A DNA stretch of 25,393 bases from Lentisphaeria bacterium (GCA_900768515.1 CAAGDG010000055.1:1-25393), one strand, 5' to 3'; counted from the stretch's first letter, positions 7,240 to 15,072 are shown. The notes: generated from the letters alone by a model not told the origin. Numbers and translations are program-made.

Positions 7240-8397
7240 TCACCGGGCAGGCTCCTCCGGCCGGAGCTGCTGCTCCAGCTCCTGGATATCGTTCCAGTAG
7301 CGGCGCAATGCCGGATCGGCCGGCTCCGAGACACCGCGCCGAAACGCCCGCAACTTCTCCGCGCAATCCCGGAAATACCACGGCAGCACGCCACGCCAGC
7401 CGACCCGGTGCCGTTCCATGCTGGAAGCGGGAGCAAGACCGCGCAGCCGGGCGAGCCACCAGCGCGGAGAAAAACGGTCCGGCGCCTGCATTTCAAGCTC
7501 CATCCGCCGGAGGCTGCATCCGGGGAGCGGTTCGGTCAGCATCCGGCGCAACAACCGGACCGCGGAGTCCGGAACTGCCGCTTCGCTGGAGAACTCCGGT
7601 CCGAAAAGTTCAGGAAACGCGGCGAACAACAGCTCCGGGCGGCAAAATTGGAACCGGCTCCGAAACCATTCAATCCGTTCCCGGTCCAGCCGGAAACGCG
7701 CGGTCAGAAAACCAAGGTCTATCAAAAACTTCGCCCCATTGGTCCAGCGATGGCCGCAGGCGTGCTGAAGCAGGATCAGGAAGTGGAGTTCCGGCGGGAT
7801 CTCATATTTCCCGTCCTCTCCGCGGACCCGCTCCTCTTCCAGAAACCGCCAGAGTTCCCGCATCGCCGCCGCCCCGGTTCGAGGCAGAGCGAAGTGCAGT
7901 TCCAGCGCAACTCCGCCCCGGCACAGCAGCGGAAGATGGTGTGCCGATCCCCGGCGATGGCTCCGCCAGCCGGCGGAGAGGAGCAGTCGCCGCGCTCGGC
8001 GGCACTCCTCAGAAGGAATCAGCAGATCGATGTCCCCTCTCCGCCGCAGAGCGGGCGCCGGATAGACGGCACGCGCCAGCCAGGCCCCCTTGAACGGAAC
8101 TGATCGAACCCGCTCCCGCGCGAAGAGGGCGCTCAATTCATTCAGCGCCTGTTCCTGCCGGAAGGAGAGCTGTGCCACTGACCGGTAGGCGGCGGCAAAC
8201 TCCTCCGCCGCGGAAGCGGGCAGATCGCCGGCCAGATAATAGTAAAACAGCTCCCGGCAGCGGAAGCGGCGGGCCCCCTCCACAAACCGGCGCCGCTGCT
8301 CTTCCGGCAGCGACCGCCATTCCAGCAGGGCGTCGGCGCCCGCGCTCCAGCGCCAGAGCAGAGCGAAAGGAGGCAGAAAAGGCGCGGCGGAAGTCAT
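7240..8397 (-). CDS. NTP_transf_5-type nucleotidyltransferase of RiPP-like cassette
   Basis: A 385-residue protein of the uncharacterised nucleotidyltransferase family (PF14907-like). Diagnostic motifs are FKGAWLA at 102-108 and RRRGDIDLLIP at 118-128, in which D122 and D124 would bind metal as in polymerase-beta-type enzymes. A long helical C-terminal region follows, with H213 and neighbours in a LLQHACGHRW motif. Family members often sit beside HPr-kinase-like and PqqD genes, including in lasso-peptide clusters such as paeninodin and pseudomycoidin. In the latter, the nucleotidyltransferase was linked to sugar attachment on the phosphorylated peptide. Its ATG overlaps the ABC exporter stop (ATGA), with AAGGAG 5 nt upstream. 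It is the last gene of the cassette. The reaction here is inferred only. Confidence 0.85.
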   Translation of the reverse strand: MTSAAPFLPPFALLWRWSAGADALLEWRSLPEEQRRRFVEGARRFRCRELFYYYLAGDLPASAAEEFAAAYRSVAQLSFRQEQALNELSALFARERVRSVPFKGAWLARAVYPAPALRRRGDIDLLIPSEECRRARRLLLSAGWRSHRRGSAHHLPLLCRGGVALELHFALPRTGAAAMRELWRFLEEERVRGEDGKYEIPPELHFLILLQHACGHRWTNGAKFLIDLGFLTARFRLDRERIEWFRSRFQFCRPELLFAAFPELFGPEFSSEAAVPDSAVRLLRRMLTEPLPGCSLRRMELEMQAPDRFSPRWWLARLRGLAPASSMERHRVGWRGVLPWYFRDCAEKLRAFRRGVSEPADPALRRYWNDIQELEQQLRPEEPAR

Positions 8398-10043
8398 ACG
8401 CTCTCCTTTCCACCGACCCGGATGATCCGGTCGGCATAATGCAGGACCCGGCGGCGGTGCGAAATCAGAATCACCGTCCGGGACCGGAACTCGTGGCGGA
8501 CCATCCGCAGGATCCTTTGTTCACTTTCCGCATCCAGGTTCGCGGTCGCCTCGTCGAGAATCACAATGTCGCTGTCCCGCAGCAATTCCCGGGCCAGCGC
8601 CAGCCGGAGCCGTTCTCCTCCGGAAAAATTGGAGGCGTTTTCCAGAACGCGGCACGCCGGATCCATCATGCCAAGCCCAACCCGGTTCAGCGCTCTGCGC
8701 AGTTTTCGCGGGGAAACTTCGCAGGAACACCCCCAGCACAGATTTTCCCGCAAGGTCGCACGCAGAAATTCCGAATTCTGCCCGATGTAGCCGATCCGCC
8801 GCCGCAGTTGCCGCGCATTGTAATCCTCGAGCGGAACCCCGTCGATCCGGATCTCGCCCGAATCCGGCCGCAGAAGAAGAAGCAGCAGATTGACCAGCGT
8901 CGTCTTCCCGCAGCCGGAGGCCCCGAACAATGCGACGGTCTCGCCGGGACGAACCCGGAACGACAAATTTCGAAAGAGACGCGGCCGCCCCGGATAGGCG
9001 AATCCGACTTTCCGGAATCGGATTCCGCCCCGCAGTCGCAGCGGGACGATTCCACCGACAAGCCGCGGTTCCGGAACCCGATGCGCCAGCGCCATCACCC
9101 GGGCCGCGGCCGCCAGGGCAAAATGCATCCGCATCACTCCGCCGGAGAGGTCCCGGGCCGGAGCGAAGACAAATTCGAGGTAGCGACAGAGCGCCCACAG
9201 CTCACCGAGCGTCCACTCGCCACGCAGAATCATTCCGATTCCCGCCAGCACCAGAAGCAGCTGTCCGATTCCGGGCAGGAGCTGCTGCGCGAACTGAAAG
9301 CCGATTCCAAGTTCATTCCGCCGGATCTTGATCGCCGCAAGGCGCCGGAACCGGTCGGTGATCCTCGCGGCAAGCTGCTCCTCCGCCGCACTGGATTTAA
9401 TCTGGGCGGCGCCGCCGAAGACAACGTTCAACTGCCGGGAGTTCTCCGCCACCGTCTCCCCGTACCGGCTGCTCAACCGGTACTGACGGCGGCGGAAGGC
9501 GGCCAGCAGCCAGCCGTAGAACGGCAGCACCGCGAGCGCGGCGGAACCGACCCGCCAGTCGAGCCAGAACAGAAAGATCATTCCACCTCCGAGCCGAAGC
9601 AGATTCGCCAGCAGACCGAACATGCCGCCGGAGTAAAGAAACTGCATGTTTTCGCAGTCGGCGGCAATTCTTCCGCTCAGGTAGCCGGAGCCGTGTTCGC
9701 GCAGAATCCCGAGCGGCAATTCGAGAAGACGCCGAACCAGAGCCGAGGAGACCATTCCGGTCACGCCGGCAGCGGCACGTGCGCCGGCGGCCGCGCCGGC
9801 AGCATGCAGAAGCCGTCGCAATCCGATACAGCCGGCGACCGCGATTCCGAACCACCAGGCGGAACGGGCGGTACCGGAAGTCAACGCGTTGATCAGGCCG
9901 CGCTGAATCAGAGGTTCGATGCAGAGCAGCAGGGCCGCGGCCACCGTCGCCGCGGCCGCGGCGGCAAACAGAGACCGATAAGGACGCAGATAAGGCGCCA
10001 GAAAACGGTAGCAATTCCGAAATCCCGGGATCTTTTCACTCAT
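8394..10043 (-). CDS. ABC exporter, fused membrane and ATPase domains (MsbA/peptide-exporter type)
   Basis: A 549-residue half-transporter. The N-terminal half has about six membrane segments; the ATPase domain carries Walker A GASGCGKTT at about 374-382, signature FSGGE at about 483-487, Walker B VILDEA at about 494-499 and an H-loop ISHRR. It has no fused C39 peptidase, so leader removal would need a separate enzyme. The ATG at 10043 (MSEKIPG) is chosen because GGAGG lies 9 nt upstream; translation from the first in-frame start at 10190 would add 49 residues overlapping the upstream gene. It overlaps the peptidase gene by 8 nt and the nucleotidyltransferase gene by 4 nt. It probably exports the product of the cassette. 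The ABC assignment is secure; the cargo is unknown. Confidence 0.93.
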   Translation of the reverse strand: MSEKIPGFRNCYRFLAPYLRPYRSLFAAAAAATVAAALLLCIEPLIQRGLINALTSGTARSAWWFGIAVAGCIGLRRLLHAAGAAAGARAAAGVTGMVSSALVRRLLELPLGILREHGSGYLSGRIAADCENMQFLYSGGMFGLLANLLRLGGGMIFLFWLDWRVGSAALAVLPFYGWLLAAFRRRQYRLSSRYGETVAENSRQLNVVFGGAAQIKSSAAEEQLAARITDRFRRLAAIKIRRNELGIGFQFAQQLLPGIGQLLLVLAGIGMILRGEWTLGELWALCRYLEFVFAPARDLSGGVMRMHFALAAAARVMALAHRVPEPRLVGGIVPLRLRGGIRFRKVGFAYPGRPRLFRNLSFRVRPGETVALFGASGCGKTTLVNLLLLLLRPDSGEIRIDGVPLEDYNARQLRRRIGYIGQNSEFLRATLRENLCWGCSCEVSPRKLRRALNRVGLGMMDPACRVLENASNFSGGERLRLALARELLRDSDIVILDEATANLDAESEQRILRMVRHEFRSRTVILISHRRRVLHYADRIIRVGGKESV

Positions 10044-10632
10044 CGCAACGGGCCTCCGGTCGCGGAGGGAAACGCCGCTCCAGCGCGGAGCGCTTGTAAC
10101 GGAAACGGTCCGCCCCGGAAAGGAAACGCCAGGCCCCTCCCCTCCGGCGGTGAGCGACCGGTCTTGTCCCGGCAAAAAGGATTTCATCATCCCGGAAACG
10201 ATAGAGCGTCAGCCCCTCCGCGCGGAAGGGGAAACACCGTTCCGGCAGGTGTTCCAGCAGTACCCGCAGCGGAAATCCGATCGTCCGGCAGCCGATCCGG
10301 ACCAGCCGGACGCGGAGCGCCCTCCGGCACCCCGCCACGCCCCCGACAACCGGAATCCGGCGGCCGTCCCGCCGGAGGGCGGTCACCAGCACGGGAGCGT
10401 CCGCCTCCGTGAGGAGCCAGCGATCGGCGGCGATGTTGTGGTCACCGCGGGTTCGGACTCCGGAATCGGACACCGAGCAGACCCGGTGCACGACCCGCCG
10501 TTTCGTTCCCGGCGGGCAAAAGCAGATGACGTCACCGCGGCGGATCTCACGGAACGGAACCGGACATGTGATCAGAAGATCTCCGTCCCGGAAGTCGGGC
10601 GCCATGCTGAAACCGGTGTAAATTTCGTCCAT
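10036..10632 (-). CDS. S24/S26-type peptidase, SipW-like (signal peptidase I family)
   Basis: A 198-residue protein with the signal-peptidase fold signature. S9 lies in GFSMAP and is followed by RDGDLL; H49 lies in KRRVVHRV; and a TRGDHNIAAD motif at 61-70 ends in D70. A histidine where classical bacterial enzymes have the catalytic lysine marks the S26B (SipW/eukaryote-like) type. No membrane anchor precedes S9, unlike ordinary signal peptidases, so it may be cytoplasmic or peripheral. Given its neighbours it could cleave a leader peptide, but the substrate is unseen. The ATG at 10632 has GGAGAG 8 nt upstream; a GTG at 10641 that overlaps the PqqD stop is an alternative start. Confidence 0.82.
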   Translation of the reverse strand: MDEIYTGFSMAPDFRDGDLLITCPVPFREIRRGDVICFCPPGTKRRVVHRVCSVSDSGVRTRGDHNIAADRWLLTEADAPVLVTALRRDGRRIPVVGGVAGCRRALRVRLVRIGCRTIGFPLRVLLEHLPERCFPFRAEGLTLYRFRDDEILFAGTRPVAHRRRGGAWRFLSGADRFRYKRSALERRFPPRPEARCDE

Positions 10633-10637
10633 CGAAC

Positions 10638-10892
10638 TCACTCTCCGGCAAGATACCCCTTCCCCGTCAGCAGCGCGGTAAACTCATCGAAATCCGCGGC
10701 GGCGGAAGGCGGCGCGTCGGACGCCTCGGCAAGTTCGGCAAGAATCTGTTCGCGCGGCAGTCCCCTCGAAAGCCTCTCCCAGAGAAAGGCGGCGGTCGGA
10801 TTGAGGCCAAAGGTCTCCCCGTTGTCCGGATTGAAGAGGATGCCCGAACCGTCAAACTCCCGGTGGAACACGATCAGCGGATTGACTCTCAT
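10638..10892 (-). CDS. PqqD-like peptide-binding protein (RRE domain)
   Basis: An 84-residue small protein with the PqqD pattern: an N-terminal beta portion (NPLIVFHREFDGSGILFNPD), then NGETFGLNPTAAFLWERL and a C-terminal winged-helix part ending in a LLTGKGYL motif. PqqD-type RiPP recognition elements bind leader peptides and present them to modifying enzymes. PqqD-like proteins beside HPr-kinase-like kinases are known in several uncharacterised cassettes (for example ScmD in SynChlorMet and the HprK-related system). The ATG overlaps the kinase stop (ATGA) and has GGGAG 9 nt upstream. Family membership is likely; peptide binding here is inferred. Confidence 0.82.
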   Translation of the reverse strand: MRVNPLIVFHREFDGSGILFNPDNGETFGLNPTAAFLWERLSRGLPREQILAELAEASDAPPSAAADFDEFTALLTGKGYLAGE

Positions 10893-11791
10893 GAAAACAT
10901 TCTCCCTGTTTCAGTTTTAAAAACTGCGCGCGGCCCCTCCTCCAGCGTCAGCTGCAGCAATTCCGGAGGAACCCGCCTCGCCAGCGGCGCAACCCGTTCG
11001 AAGGCCCTGGACATCAACCGCCTGCGGAGTGAATCAAACCCCGCCGGAAGATGCCAGCGGATCATGTCTGCAAACGACGGCATCCAGCCGGAGAGAGCCG
11101 CCGGATAGGAAAGCGGAGCAATTTTGCCGGGACCGCGCTCCACCAGGAAAACCCGGCCGAGCTCCACCCGGTGCGAACAGTCGAAGCGGCGGAACGGTTT
11201 TCCGGAAATCCAGATGCTCCAGGTCGGCGCCGGCTGAACAAACCAGCTTCCCCCGCTCTCCGAAAGCAGAAAGCAGTCGTCTCCCAGCACCTCCCAATCC
11301 TCCGGCAGCCGGGAGACCGCGGTGCTTTTGCCGATTCCGGAGGGACCGCAAAAGAGCACCCCCCGTCCCTCGCGCACCGCCAGCGCACCGTGGCCGAGCA
11401 GAAGTTCCCCCGAGAGGAGTTCCGGAAGCAATCCGAAAAAGAAGAGCATCCGCGCCGCCCGGCCGAACCGCACCGGCGAATCCGGCTCTCCGGTCAGGAA
11501 ACAGCGGACCAGACCGGACTCCGGGTCGATCGACGCATCCAGGTCGCGGCAGCGGCAGTTTATCCGCCCGGCAGGAACCGGCAGACCGGAAAAAAGTTCA
11601 CAGCCGGGCGCCTCCGCCACCGTAGCGCCGCTTTCCGGCAGACCGGTTGCGGAACGGAGAAATTCGAGCAGCCGGCAGGCGGCGGCCCCTTTCGCACGCC
11701 AGCGGCAGCGGCGGCCGCCGCCGAACGGCAGCTCAAGCCACGTCTCCGCCGCGACCGGCGGAACGGAACGCACGGTTGCCCCATGTTTCAA
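10889..11791 (-). CDS. HPr-kinase-like P-loop kinase (HprK-related/ScmC type)
   Basis: A 300-residue kinase-like protein. HGAL at 134-137 precedes the P-loop GPSGIGKST at 149-157, and LGDD at 169-172 supplies the acidic pair seen in HPr kinases. A later SGKPF motif is typical of HprK-related proteins found next to PqqD genes. Unlike true HprK it has no recognisable N-terminal HPrK domain, and no HPr gene is nearby, so the substrate is probably not HPr. Homologues in lasso clusters (ThcoK, PadeK) phosphorylate a serine of the precursor peptide. The start is a TTG at 11791 with AGGAGG 6 nt upstream; GTG seven codons in is the only close alternative. It is the first gene of the cassette. Confidence 0.85.
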   Translation of the reverse strand: MKHGATVRSVPPVAAETWLELPFGGGRRCRWRAKGAAACRLLEFLRSATGLPESGATVAEAPGCELFSGLPVPAGRINCRCRDLDASIDPESGLVRCFLTGEPDSPVRFGRAARMLFFFGLLPELLSGELLLGHGALAVREGRGVLFCGPSGIGKSTAVSRLPEDWEVLGDDCFLLSESGGSWFVQPAPTWSIWISGKPFRRFDCSHRVELGRVFLVERGPGKIAPLSYPAALSGWMPSFADMIRWHLPAGFDSLRRRLMSRAFERVAPLARRVPPELLQLTLEEGPRAVFKTETGRMFS

Positions 11792-11814
11792 TTCCGGCCT
11801 CCTTTCCCCGGAAG

Positions 11815-11843
11815 AATATAAGAGCGGACAAACGGAAAATCAA
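11815..11843 (-). promoter_or_regulatory. promoter of kinase/PqqD cassette
   Basis: On the minus strand, TTGATT (11838-11843), a 17-bp spacer and TATATT (11815-11820). Transcription would start near 11808, only about 17 nt before the TTG start codon, with the AGGAGG ribosome binding site between them. This leaves no room for a precursor gene ahead of the kinase in the same transcript. Confidence 0.75.
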
Positions 11844-11899
11844 TCCGGTGGAGCGGAAATTTTTTCAATTCTCCGGAGTCCTGCAGGCGGAGGCGGCAC

Positions 11900-11928
11900 T
11901 TGATTTCCGGTTCATCCGGTGCTATGCT
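11900..11928 (+). promoter_or_regulatory. promoter of PL22-like lyase operon
   Basis: TTGATT (11900-11905), a 17-bp spacer and TATGCT (11923-11928). The start point would be near 11935, and an AGGAGG site precedes the ATG at 11954. The ribosome binding site is part of a perfect 10-bp palindrome (11944-11953). This promoter diverges from that of the kinase cassette. Confidence 0.7.
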
Positions 11929-11953
11929 ATGAAAAATCGACGAGGAGGCCTCC

Positions 11954-13066
11954 ATGTTTCACCCGGAAAAATCGAAGCACTTCACCCGTCACCGCGATCC
12001 CGAAAGCGGCGTCGAAAGCTGGATTCTGACCGATGGGGTCGCCCCTTACCAGCAGGCATTCTACTTTGTAAACGACAGTTTTTCCGGCGATGGGCGCTAC
12101 CTCTGGTTCTACTGCGGATTTCCGCCGTCCCGGGCGCTCTGCCTCGGACTGCTCGACCTCGAATCGGACCGGATCGGCATCTTTCCGGAGACCCAGTTCC
12201 TCGACGCCTCTCCCGCGGTCCGTCCCGAGACCGGTGAGGTCTTCTTCTTCAGCGGATGCGAACTCTGGAAACTCGCTCCGCGGTTCGACGCCCGGCCGGA
12301 ATTCGTGAACCGGCTTCCGGAGGAAATCGTCCGCGGCCGCCGGCCGGTCCGGATCGCCACCCACATCACTTTTTCTCCGAACGGCAGAACGATCTGCATC
12401 GACGCCGGGTTCGGCCGCGACTGCTTCCTCGGCGAAATGCCGCTCGACGGCGGAGAATGCGAAATCTGGGAACATATCGGTTTTTACGCCAACCACGCCC
12501 AGTTTTCCCCGGTCGATCCCGACCGGATCCTCTTTGCGCAGGACGGTTACAACGATCCGGTCGAAGGGGGCATGATCCCCTACCGGCAACGGCTCTGGAC
12601 CATCCGCCGCGGCGGCAGGGCGCAGGCGCTTTTCCCAGACATCGACACCCCGAAGCACGGGCATGAATGGTGGAGCGCGGACGGCAGGTTCATCTGGTTC
12701 GTCCACTACGGTGAAGGGACATTCAAAACCCCGCCGGACAATCCGGAGATCATCCGGGTCCGGCCGACTTCGTGGCCGATCTCCCACTCCCACTGCAGCC
12801 GGGACCAGTCATTGCTCGCAACCGACATCTGCTGCAACGAGTGGGACCACATGAGCGTGCTCTTCACCGACCTGAAGACCGGGCGCGAAATCTTCGTGGT
12901 CCGCCGCATGCCGAAGCCCGCCGGCATCACCGGGCGCTACCACTGTCATCCCCATCCGCGGTTCACGCTCTCGGACCGGTACGTCGTCTACACCACCACT
13001 CTCCGGAACCGGGCGGATGTCGCAGTCACCCCGGTGGAGCCGCTTCTCGAAACCCTGCGAAAATGA
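11954..13066 (+). CDS. oligogalacturonate lyase-like beta-propeller (PL22 type)
   Basis: A 370-residue protein resembling oligogalacturonide lyases of family PL22, which split pectin-derived di- and oligogalacturonides in the cytoplasm using a metal held by histidines in a seven-bladed propeller. There is no signal peptide, consistent with an intracellular site. The conserved histidine motifs are visible: NHAQFSP at 180-186, HGHEWWSADG from 235, HSHCSRD at 278-284 and HCHPHPRF at 330-337. Repeated SxDGRYLWF-like blade strands are seen at 44-52 and 241-249. Length is close to the usual 380-390. The next gene, a GH51 enzyme in the same operon, fits pectin breakdown. Related propellers outside PL22 exist, so the lyase activity is probable rather than certain. 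Confidence 0.75.
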   Translation: MFHPEKSKHFTRHRDPESGVESWILTDGVAPYQQAFYFVNDSFSGDGRYLWFYCGFPPSRALCLGLLDLESDRIGIFPETQFLDASPAVRPETGEVFFFSGCELWKLAPRFDARPEFVNRLPEEIVRGRRPVRIATHITFSPNGRTICIDAGFGRDCFLGEMPLDGGECEIWEHIGFYANHAQFSPVDPDRILFAQDGYNDPVEGGMIPYRQRLWTIRRGGRAQALFPDIDTPKHGHEWWSADGRFIWFVHYGEGTFKTPPDNPEIIRVRPTSWPISHSHCSRDQSLLATDICCNEWDHMSVLFTDLKTGREIFVVRRMPKPAGITGRYHCHPHPRFTLSDRYVVYTTTLRNRADVAVTPVEPLLETLRK

Positions 13067-13154
13067 ACACGGAAGCTGTGAAACGTCCCCGGAAGCCCGA
13101 TTCGGCGACCCATGGCGGAATCCAGTCATAGCACAACTCAGCGGAGAAAATTTC

Positions 13155-14684
13155 ATGAAAAGCAAAATCATTCTGAACCGCAACTTCACGATCGGCGCAG
13201 TTGACGACCGGATCTTCGGCGGCTTTCTCGAACACCTTGGCCGCGCAATTTATGAAGGGATCTACCAGCCGGCCCACCCCTCCGCCGACGAGGATGGCTT
13301 CCGCACCGACGTGCTCGCTCTGGTTCGGGAGCTGAATATGCCGCTGACCCGCTACCCCGGTGGAAATTTCGTATCCGGCTACCGCTGGGAAGACGGCGTC
13401 GGCCCGAGGGAAAAGCGGCCGGTCCGCCCGGACCTTGCCTGGAAGGCGCTGGAACCGAACACCTTCGGAACCGATGAATTCATGAAATGGTGCCGCAAGG
13501 CGAACACCGTTCCCATGATGTCGGTCAACCTCGGCACCCGCGGCGCCGATGCCGCGCAGCAGCTGGTGGAATACTGCAACTTTCCGGGCGGAACTGCGCT
13601 CTCCGATCTCCGGCGGGCCAACGGCTCCCCGGATCCCTACCGGATCAAGGTCTGGTGCCTCGGCAACGAAATGGACGGCCCCTGGCAGCTCTGCCACCGC
13701 ACCGCGGAAGAGTACGGCCGGATCGCCTGTGAAGCGGCCAAAATGATGAAGCTCACCGACCCCACCATCGAACTGGTGGTCTGCGGCTCCGCCCACCGCG
13801 ACATGCCGACGCTCGGAATCTGGGAGGAGACCGTGCTCGAACACACCTATGATCAGATCGACTATCTTTCGCTCCACCAGTATTTCGGCAATCCCTCCGA
13901 CACGACGGAGGGATACCTCGCGCTCCCGGAGCGGATGGCCGATTACATCGAAGGAATCGTCGCCTGCTGCGACGCGGTCCGGGCGCGACGCCGGGCGGAA
14001 AAACGGATCATGCTCAGTTTCGATGAGTGGAATGTCTGGTTCCACTCCAACGGAGCCGAACAGAATTCCCCGGAATGGACCGTCGCCCGTCCGCTGCTCG
14101 AGGACCGCTACAACATGGAGGACGCCCTGGTGGCTGGAATGATGCTGATCACACTGCTCAACCACGCCGACCGGGTCAAAATCGCCTGTCTCGCCCAGAC
14201 CGTCAACGTGATCGCTCCGATCATGACCGACAAAAGCGGCGGAGCCTGGCGGCAGACGATCTTCCACCCCTTCGCGCTGACTTCGCGTTACGGCCGCGGA
14301 ACCGCGCTCCGGACGGTGACGACCTCACCGGGGTACGATGCGGAATACCGCAACGGCGCCGAGGCCCGCACAGAACATTTCCGGAACATCCCCTTCCTCT
14401 ACAGTGCGTGCATCCACAATGAAGCGCGCTCGGAGGTGATCGTTTTCGCCGTCAACCGGCGTCTCGACGGACCGTTGGATCTGGAAATTCAGCTTCAGGA
14501 ATTTCAGCCGTCCGAAGTGCTGGAGCACCAGTGCCTGCACCATCCGGACCTGAAAGCGGTCAACACCGCGGAATGCGAAACGGTCCGCCCGGAACCGCTC
14601 TCCGGCGCTCGGCTTGCCGGCGAAACCGTGACGGTCGAACTGCCCGCCGCCAGCTGGAACATGATCCGGATCAAACTGGATTAA
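13155..14684 (+). CDS. GH51 alpha-L-arabinofuranosidase
   Basis: A 509-residue glycoside hydrolase that removes terminal alpha-L-arabinofuranosyl residues from arabinan or arabinoxylan pieces. The acid/base E172 is in GNEMDG and the nucleophile E291 in FDEWNVW, both at positions matching characterised GH51 enzymes of about 500 residues. The N-terminal DDRIFGGFLEHLGRAIYEGIY stretch and RYPGGNFVSGY motif are also hallmarks. A TIM barrel is followed by a C-terminal beta domain from about residue 375. No signal peptide is seen, so it acts inside the cell on imported oligosaccharides. The ATG at 13155 has GGAG 8 nt upstream; earlier in-frame starts would overlap the lyase gene. It follows the PL22-like gene by 88 nt and ends before a strong terminator. 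Confidence 0.95.
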   Translation: MKSKIILNRNFTIGAVDDRIFGGFLEHLGRAIYEGIYQPAHPSADEDGFRTDVLALVRELNMPLTRYPGGNFVSGYRWEDGVGPREKRPVRPDLAWKALEPNTFGTDEFMKWCRKANTVPMMSVNLGTRGADAAQQLVEYCNFPGGTALSDLRRANGSPDPYRIKVWCLGNEMDGPWQLCHRTAEEYGRIACEAAKMMKLTDPTIELVVCGSAHRDMPTLGIWEETVLEHTYDQIDYLSLHQYFGNPSDTTEGYLALPERMADYIEGIVACCDAVRARRRAEKRIMLSFDEWNVWFHSNGAEQNSPEWTVARPLLEDRYNMEDALVAGMMLITLLNHADRVKIACLAQTVNVIAPIMTDKSGGAWRQTIFHPFALTSRYGRGTALRTVTTSPGYDAEYRNGAEARTEHFRNIPFLYSACIHNEARSEVIVFAVNRRLDGPLDLEIQLQEFQPSEVLEHQCLHHPDLKAVNTAECETVRPEPLSGARLAGETVTVELPAASWNMIRIKLD

Positions 14685-14699
14685 AACGGCGAAACGGTC

Positions 14700-14739
14700 A
14701 AGGTCCGCGGGAGGAGAACATCCCCCCGCGGACCTTTTT
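14700..14739 (+). terminator. Rho-independent terminator after GH51 gene
   Basis: A perfect 12-bp stem (14700-14711 with 14725-14736), a 13-nt loop and a T5 tract (14735-14739), placed 15 nt after the GH51 stop. In the other direction the hairpin has only a short T tract, so it would terminate the converging monooxygenase transcript less well. Confidence 0.9.
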
Positions 14740-14769
14740 CCATCCGGAACCGTTTCTTCTCCGGAACCG

Positions 14770-15072
14770 TCAGGCGGTCGTCACCACCGACAGCGTGCTC
14801 GACTCCCGCAGCGGCGTGACCGCCTCCCGGAAGGCCGCCATGTGGGCGGTCGCCAGATGCGCCCGGAGATGTTCCGGCGACTCCCAGCTTTCGAGAATCG
14901 TCACGCAATCCGGATCGGGAACGCTTCCGATGCCGGCGTCGACATCGACGCACGGTTCGTACCGGACGCACCCCTCCTCCGACAGCACGGTCGGGACGTT
15001 GGCCTTCAAAATTCGCAGAAACTCTTCCCTCCGCCCCGGTTTGATCCGGCTGCGGGCAATCACATGAACCAT
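14770..15072 (-). CDS. ABM-domain monooxygenase-like protein (YgiN type)
   Basis: A 100-residue protein of the antibiotic biosynthesis monooxygenase fold (PF03992), a dimeric ferredoxin-like barrel. The start MVHVIARSRIKPGRREEFL, the middle EEGCVRYEPCVD and the end ESWESPEHLRAHLATAHMAAF follow the family pattern, in which members act as cofactor-free quinol or polyketide oxygenases or have no known activity. The ATG at 15072 has GGAGG 7 nt upstream; an in-frame start 13 codons earlier has no such site. It lies 83 nt downstream of the iron alcohol dehydrogenase on the same strand, so co-transcription is possible. Its substrate cannot be inferred. Confidence 0.85.
   Translation of the reverse strand: MVHVIARSRIKPGRREEFLRILKANVPTVLSEEGCVRYEPCVDVDAGIGSVPDPDCVTILESWESPEHLRAHLATAHMAAFREAVTPLRESSTLSVVTTA

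Noticed and set aside
8172..10412. 746-codon open frame on the plus strand opposite the exporter and peptidase genes
   Set aside because: Arg/Pro/Gly/Gln-rich translation without family motifs; it is an antisense by-product of high third-position GC in the ABC and peptidase genes.
7240..11791. Canonical lasso-peptide cluster
   Set aside because: No asparagine-synthetase-like cyclase, no transglutaminase-like protease and no precursor are present, so only the tailoring and export similarity is claimed.
11865..11915. 16-codon minus-strand ORF upstream of the kinase, considered as a RiPP precursor
   Set aside because: It lies upstream of the inferred cassette promoter, has no ribosome binding site, no leader/core character, and overlaps the divergent lyase promoter.
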